Source: Pseudomonadota bacterium (lineage in GTDB: Bacteria; Pseudomonadota; Gammaproteobacteria; Pseudomonadales; Cellvibrionaceae). Taken from it: a stretch of 8,444 nt of DNA. The stretch covers positions 1 through 8,444 of the forward strand of contig JAEZGT010000119.1 of the NCBI GenBank assembly GCA_023416875.1, in the 5' to 3' direction. Positions within the stretch are counted from its first letter, which is position 1. Every line of letters begins with the position of its first letter. A model generated the notes under the pieces. That model was not told where the DNA came from, did no database searches, and was given only the letters and a program-made list of their open reading frames with translations. Made by a program: the position numbers and the translations under genes. Positions 5,456-8,444 of the stretch are shown in pieces.

Positions 5456-6907
5456 ATGACGATTAATTGGAGCGACTACTCTCCCGCCGATTTTTTCGAC
5501 GAACTGTTCAGCAGTACCGGCAATCCCCGCAAACCCGCACGCAGACTTGTAACCTACCTGAAATCACTACGCGACGAAGAGATTGAGCAGCGGCGTCAAG
5601 CGGCGGAGGCCACCATTCGTGAAATGGGGGTAACTTTCACGGTGTATACCGAGGAGGGCAATATCGACCGGGCCTGGCCCTTCGACATCATCCCTAGAAC
5701 CATCGCCAAGAGGCAGTGGGACAAGACCGCAGCGGGACTTAAACAGCGGTTACAGGCGCTGAATATGTTCATAGATGACCTCTATCATGAACAAAAAATC
5801 CTCAAAGACGGGGTCGTTCCCGATTACATCATCAAACAGTCCAAAAATTTCCGTCCTGAATGCGTTGGCGTGTCGCCTCCTTTTGGGGTCTGGGCACATA
5901 TCTGCGGCACTGATTTGGTGCGCGATAAGGACGGCGAGTTTTATGTGCTGGAAGACAATCTGCGCGTGCCTTCCGGTGTGGCTTATATGCTGGAGAACCG
6001 CGCCATCACCAAACGGGTGTTGCCGGACCTCTTCGAGAAAATCCATATAGAACCCACCAGCGACTACTGCGAGCGGCTCTTTGACATGCTCACCTCGCTG
6101 TCGCCGCGCAAAATCAAACAGCCGGTAGTGGTGGTGTTGACGCCGGGTATCTACAACTCTGCTTATTTCGAGCACGCCTTTCTCGCGCAACAAATGGGGG
6201 CGGAATTAGTGGAAGGTAGCGACCTGGTGGTGCAGGACGACTGTGTGTTTATGAAGACTGTCGCGGGGCTGGAGAGGGTGGACGTGATCTACCGGCGCAT
6301 CGACGATCTGTTTCTCGACCCGGAAGCTTTTAACCCGGATTCCACCCTCGGTGTGCCGGGACTGATGCGCGCCTGGCGCGCCGGCAATGTCGGCCTGGCC
6401 AACGCCCCCGGCGCTGGGGTGGCGGACGACAAGGTGGTCTACGCCTATGTGCCGCAGATCATCCGCTATTACCTCGATCAGGACCCCATAGTGCCGAATG
6501 TGGAGACTTTTCTGTGCTTCGATGACAAACAGCGCGAATACGTGCTGGCCAATCTGGACAAGCTGGTGGTGAAACCGGCAAACGAGTCCGGCGGCTACGG
6601 CATGTTGATCGGCCCCCACGCCACCAAAAAAGAGCGCGCCGAGTTTGCCGAGCTGATCAAAGCCAACCCGCGCAACTACATCGCCCAGCCGACTCTGGCG
6701 CTGTCCACTGCGCCGACCTTGATCGGCAGCAACCTGGAGCCGCGCCATCTGGACCTGCGGCCCTTTATCCTGCAATCCTCCGACATCTACGTCACCACCG
6801 GTGGCCTGACGCGGGTGGCCATGCGCAAAGGCTCCCTGGTGGTCAATTCATCTCAGGGGGGCGGCAGCAAAGACACCTGGGTGGTGGATACGGAGGTCAA
6901 TTACTGA
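5456..6907 (+). CDS. Circularly permuted ATP-grasp protein (COG2308 family)
   Basis: Predicted ATP-dependent carboxylate-amine ligase with a circularly permuted ATP-grasp fold, expected to make amide bonds through an acyl-phosphate; its substrate is not known to me. The protein has 483 residues from MTINWSDYSP. Family blocks in order: VLEDNLRVPSG (164-174, E166/D167/N168), VLTPGIYNSAYFEHAFLAQQ (227-246), VIYRRIDDLFLDP (277-289), LGVPGLM and NAPGAGVADDK (298-326), LVVKPANESGGYGMLIGP (370-387, with K373 and a glycine-rich loop), HLDLRPF (431-437) and NSSQGGGSKDTW (464-475). Catalytic roles are inferred from the family. The open frame reaches a TTG at 5318, but the preceding 46 codons look unlike the family, so the ATG at 5456 is chosen; its ribosome site is weak. 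The stop TGA overlaps the next ATG by one base, so it is translationally coupled to the alpha-E gene. Confidence 0.94.
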   Translation: MTINWSDYSPADFFDELFSSTGNPRKPARRLVTYLKSLRDEEIEQRRQAAEATIREMGVTFTVYTEEGNIDRAWPFDIIPRTIAKRQWDKTAAGLKQRLQALNMFIDDLYHEQKILKDGVVPDYIIKQSKNFRPECVGVSPPFGVWAHICGTDLVRDKDGEFYVLEDNLRVPSGVAYMLENRAITKRVLPDLFEKIHIEPTSDYCERLFDMLTSLSPRKIKQPVVVVLTPGIYNSAYFEHAFLAQQMGAELVEGSDLVVQDDCVFMKTVAGLERVDVIYRRIDDLFLDPEAFNPDSTLGVPGLMRAWRAGNVGLANAPGAGVADDKVVYAYVPQIIRYYLDQDPIVPNVETFLCFDDKQREYVLANLDKLVVKPANESGGYGMLIGPHATKKERAEFAELIKANPRNYIAQPTLALSTAPTLIGSNLEPRHLDLRPFILQSSDIYVTTGGLTRVAMRKGSLVVNSSQGGGSKDTWVVDTEVNY

Positions 6908-7866
6908 TGCTTTCCAAAGTCGCTGAACGAGTTTATTGGACCGCCCGATACATTGAGCGGGTGGAGAACACCGCGCGCCTGGTCGCGGTATACACCAATC
7001 TCCTGCTCGACTTGCCCAAAGGAGTAAATCTCGGCTGGTACAACCTGGTGCGCCTGAGCTGCCTGGAGGACTCTTTCCTGGAGCGCTACAAGGTGCAGGA
7101 CGAGCGCAATGTGGTGAAGTTTCTGCTTGCTGACGAGAACAACCCGGTGTCGGTGGTGAGTTCGCTCAATATGGTGCGCGAGAACGTGCGCACCACCCGC
7201 GATGTGGTGCCGGCGGACACCTGGGAGCTGATCAACGAGCTGTCCATCTTCGTCAACGAGAACAGCGCTAAAGCCCTGAACCGCGGCCAGCGCCACGACT
7301 GTCTGGACGATATTATCCGCGGCTGCCAGCGCATCAACGGTTTGCTGTACGGCACCATGACCCACGACGAAGCCTGGGATTTTCTGCGCCTGGGCCGCAA
7401 TCTGGAACGCGCCGATATGACCACGCGCCTGCTCGACGCCGGCTGTGTCGCCATCTTGCAAACCGAGAGCGAGGCCGCCGTCAACGCCCGCCAGATCATC
7501 TGGGGCAACGTGCTGCGCTCGGTGGGTGGCGAGCAATCCTACCGCCGCAAGCTGCGTGCGGCTGTACAGGGCAGGGAGGTGGTGCAGTACCTGTTGGAAG
7601 ACCCGCAGTTCCCGCGCACCATAACCCACTGCCTCAATGCCATAGCCGACTCCGCCGCCAAGTTGCCGCGCTGTGAGCCGGTGAATAAAGCCATCAAGAC
7701 GTTCCAGGGGAAAGTCTTCAAAAACGTGGATTACGACAACCTGGGCGAGCCCATGCGAGAGTATTTGAACGAGGTGCAGGTGGAATTGGGGCAGCTGCAC
7801 GCGGTGTTTGCGCAGCAGTGGTTTAACTATTCGATAGAGCAGCAGGCGCAGGCCCAGCAAGCATAG
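6907..7866 (+). CDS. Alpha-E domain protein (COG2307 / DUF403)
   Basis: All-helical alpha-E domain protein of 319 residues. Its biochemical role is unproven; it nearly always accompanies the COG2308 ATP-grasp and a transglutaminase-like protein, so it is predicted to act with them, perhaps as a partner or second enzyme. Recognisable blocks are the canonical N-terminus MLSKVAERVYWTARYIERVE (1-20), SSLNMVRENVRTTRD (85-99), INGLLYGTM (143-151) and the conserved LGRNLERADMTTRLLD (162-177), where the Glu and Arg of RNLERAD are the likely functional residues. The C-terminus is Gln/Ala-rich. No membrane segment or signal peptide is visible. The ATG shares its A with the upstream TGA, which indicates strict co-translation. 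The gene is strongly G/C-biased at codon ends, which creates a 319-codon antisense shadow frame. Confidence 0.93.
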   Translation: MLSKVAERVYWTARYIERVENTARLVAVYTNLLLDLPKGVNLGWYNLVRLSCLEDSFLERYKVQDERNVVKFLLADENNPVSVVSSLNMVRENVRTTRDVVPADTWELINELSIFVNENSAKALNRGQRHDCLDDIIRGCQRINGLLYGTMTHDEAWDFLRLGRNLERADMTTRLLDAGCVAILQTESEAAVNARQIIWGNVLRSVGGEQSYRRKLRAAVQGREVVQYLLEDPQFPRTITHCLNAIADSAAKLPRCEPVNKAIKTFQGKVFKNVDYDNLGEPMREYLNEVQVELGQLHAVFAQQWFNYSIEQQAQAQQA

Positions 7867-7892
7867 GTTTCATAACGGGTTTCAGATCCTGT

Positions 7893-7925
7893 AGGGCCGG
7901 CCCTTCAGATGCGCATGTTCGGCCC
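7893..7925 (+). other. Palindrome and competing hairpins before the transglutaminase gene
   Basis: The 91-nt gap between the alpha-E and transglutaminase genes contains the perfect 12-bp palindrome AGGGCCGGCCCT (7893-7904). Its GGGCCG (7894-7899) can instead pair with CGGCCC (7920-7925). No U-tract follows, so read-through is expected. The two mutually exclusive pairings could modulate expression of the downstream gene, or the palindrome could be a protein-binding site. Confidence 0.35.
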
Positions 7926-7957
7926 GGATAAGGTTCAACCATTAGGACATAAGCACC

Positions 7958-8444
7958 ATGACCATACGTGTGGCCATCAGGCACAACACTTATTACGACT
8001 TCGACCGGCCCGTTTCCCTGTCGCCCCATACGGTGCGCCTGCGGCCGGCGCCGCATTCGCGCACGCCGATTCACGCCTACAGCCTGAAGGTCCAGCCGGA
8101 GGAGCACTTCATCAACTGGCAGCAGGACGCCTTCGGCAATTATCTGGCGCGACTGGTATTCCCCGAGAAAACCCGTCGTCTGGCGATAGAGGTGGAAGTG
8201 ATCGCCGATATGACGGTGATCAATCCGTTCGACTTTTTCCTCGAAGACTACGCTCAGCACTATCCCTTCAACTATGACAAACAGACCCTCAAAGAGCTGG
8301 CGCCCTACCTGGAAAAGCTCGAAGGTGGGCCTTTATTCACCCGCTGGCTGGCGTCGGTCGAGCTGAAAAAGATGCGCACCATCGATTTTCTGGTGAGCTT
8401 CAACACGCGTCTGCAGCAGGAAATCGAATACGCCATTCGCATGG
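7958..8444 (+). CDS. Transglutaminase-like protein, large DUF2126 type (N-terminal part, cut by window edge)
   Basis: The first 162 codons of a protein with the bacterial transglutaminase N-terminal domain. They match my memory of the roughly 1,100-residue proteins that carry a transglutaminase-like cysteine protease/transferase domain followed by DUF2126. Visible markers: MTIRVAIRHNTYYDFDRPV, then VRLRPAPHSRTPIHAYSL, FINWQQDAFGNYLARLVFPE, INPFDFFLEDYA, and the linker TIDFLVSFNTRLQQEIEYAI leading to the catalytic domain. The Cys-His-Asp triad and DUF2126 lie past the right edge, so catalytic competence cannot be judged. The ATG at 7958 follows AGGA with 10-nt spacing. The gene lies 91 nt after the alpha-E gene and is expected to process or transfer the peptide or amide product of that pair. 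The N-terminal domain is certain; the large-subtype call is likely. Confidence 0.88.
   Translation, partial: MTIRVAIRHNTYYDFDRPVSLSPHTVRLRPAPHSRTPIHAYSLKVQPEEHFINWQQDAFGNYLARLVFPEKTRRLAIEVEVIADMTVINPFDFFLEDYAQHYPFNYDKQTLKELAPYLEKLEGGPLFTRWLASVELKKMRTIDFLVSFNTRLQQEIEYAIRM

Noticed and set aside
6901..7860. 319-codon open frame on the minus strand covering the whole alpha-E gene
   Set aside because: It mirrors the G/C-ending codons of the alpha-E gene, is rich in His, Gln, Leu and Val, has no recognisable domain and no supporting start context. The same applies to the antisense frames at 5750-6193 and 6206-6775.

Overview
The window looks like the chromosome of a gammaproteobacterium, probably in or near Pseudomonadales/Cellvibrionales. 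The reasons are separate (unfused) hisI and hisE genes directly upstream of tatABC, as in Pseudomonas, a close YbiT-type ABC-F ATPase, and Tat proteins that resemble those of E. coli along their length. The genus cannot be named from the sequence alone. No tRNA, rRNA, CRISPR array, insertion sequence or phage gene was seen.

Left and middle (about 1-5141): every gene is on the minus strand. In transcription order they are a small unrecognised membrane or exported protein (4842-5141), a chemoreceptor (3276-4772) closed by a strong intrinsic terminator (3239-3269), then hisI, hisE, tatA, tatB and tatC, and finally the 5' part of a ybiT-like gene that runs off the left edge. HisE and HisI catalyse the second and third steps of histidine biosynthesis. 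TatABC is a complete twin-arginine translocase with tight spacing and a GTG start for tatB. A 9-bp hairpin over the tatC stop codon probably ends that unit. ybiT has its own sigma70-like promoter.

Right (about 5142-8444): a 314-bp divergent intergenic region with a long inverted repeat leads into three plus-strand genes: a circularly permuted ATP-grasp protein (COG2308), an alpha-E domain protein (COG2307) whose start codon overlaps the previous stop, and the N-terminus of a transglutaminase-like protein of the large DUF2126 type, cut by the right edge. Comparative genomics predicts that this trio is an ATP-dependent amide/peptide ligation and cleavage system, often linked to the proteasome-like peptidase Anbu. 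Its product is not established to my knowledge. It is the most interesting part of the window.

Secondary structures are frequent between genes: after tatC, between hisE and tatA, after the chemoreceptor, in the divergent region, and between the alpha-E and transglutaminase genes.
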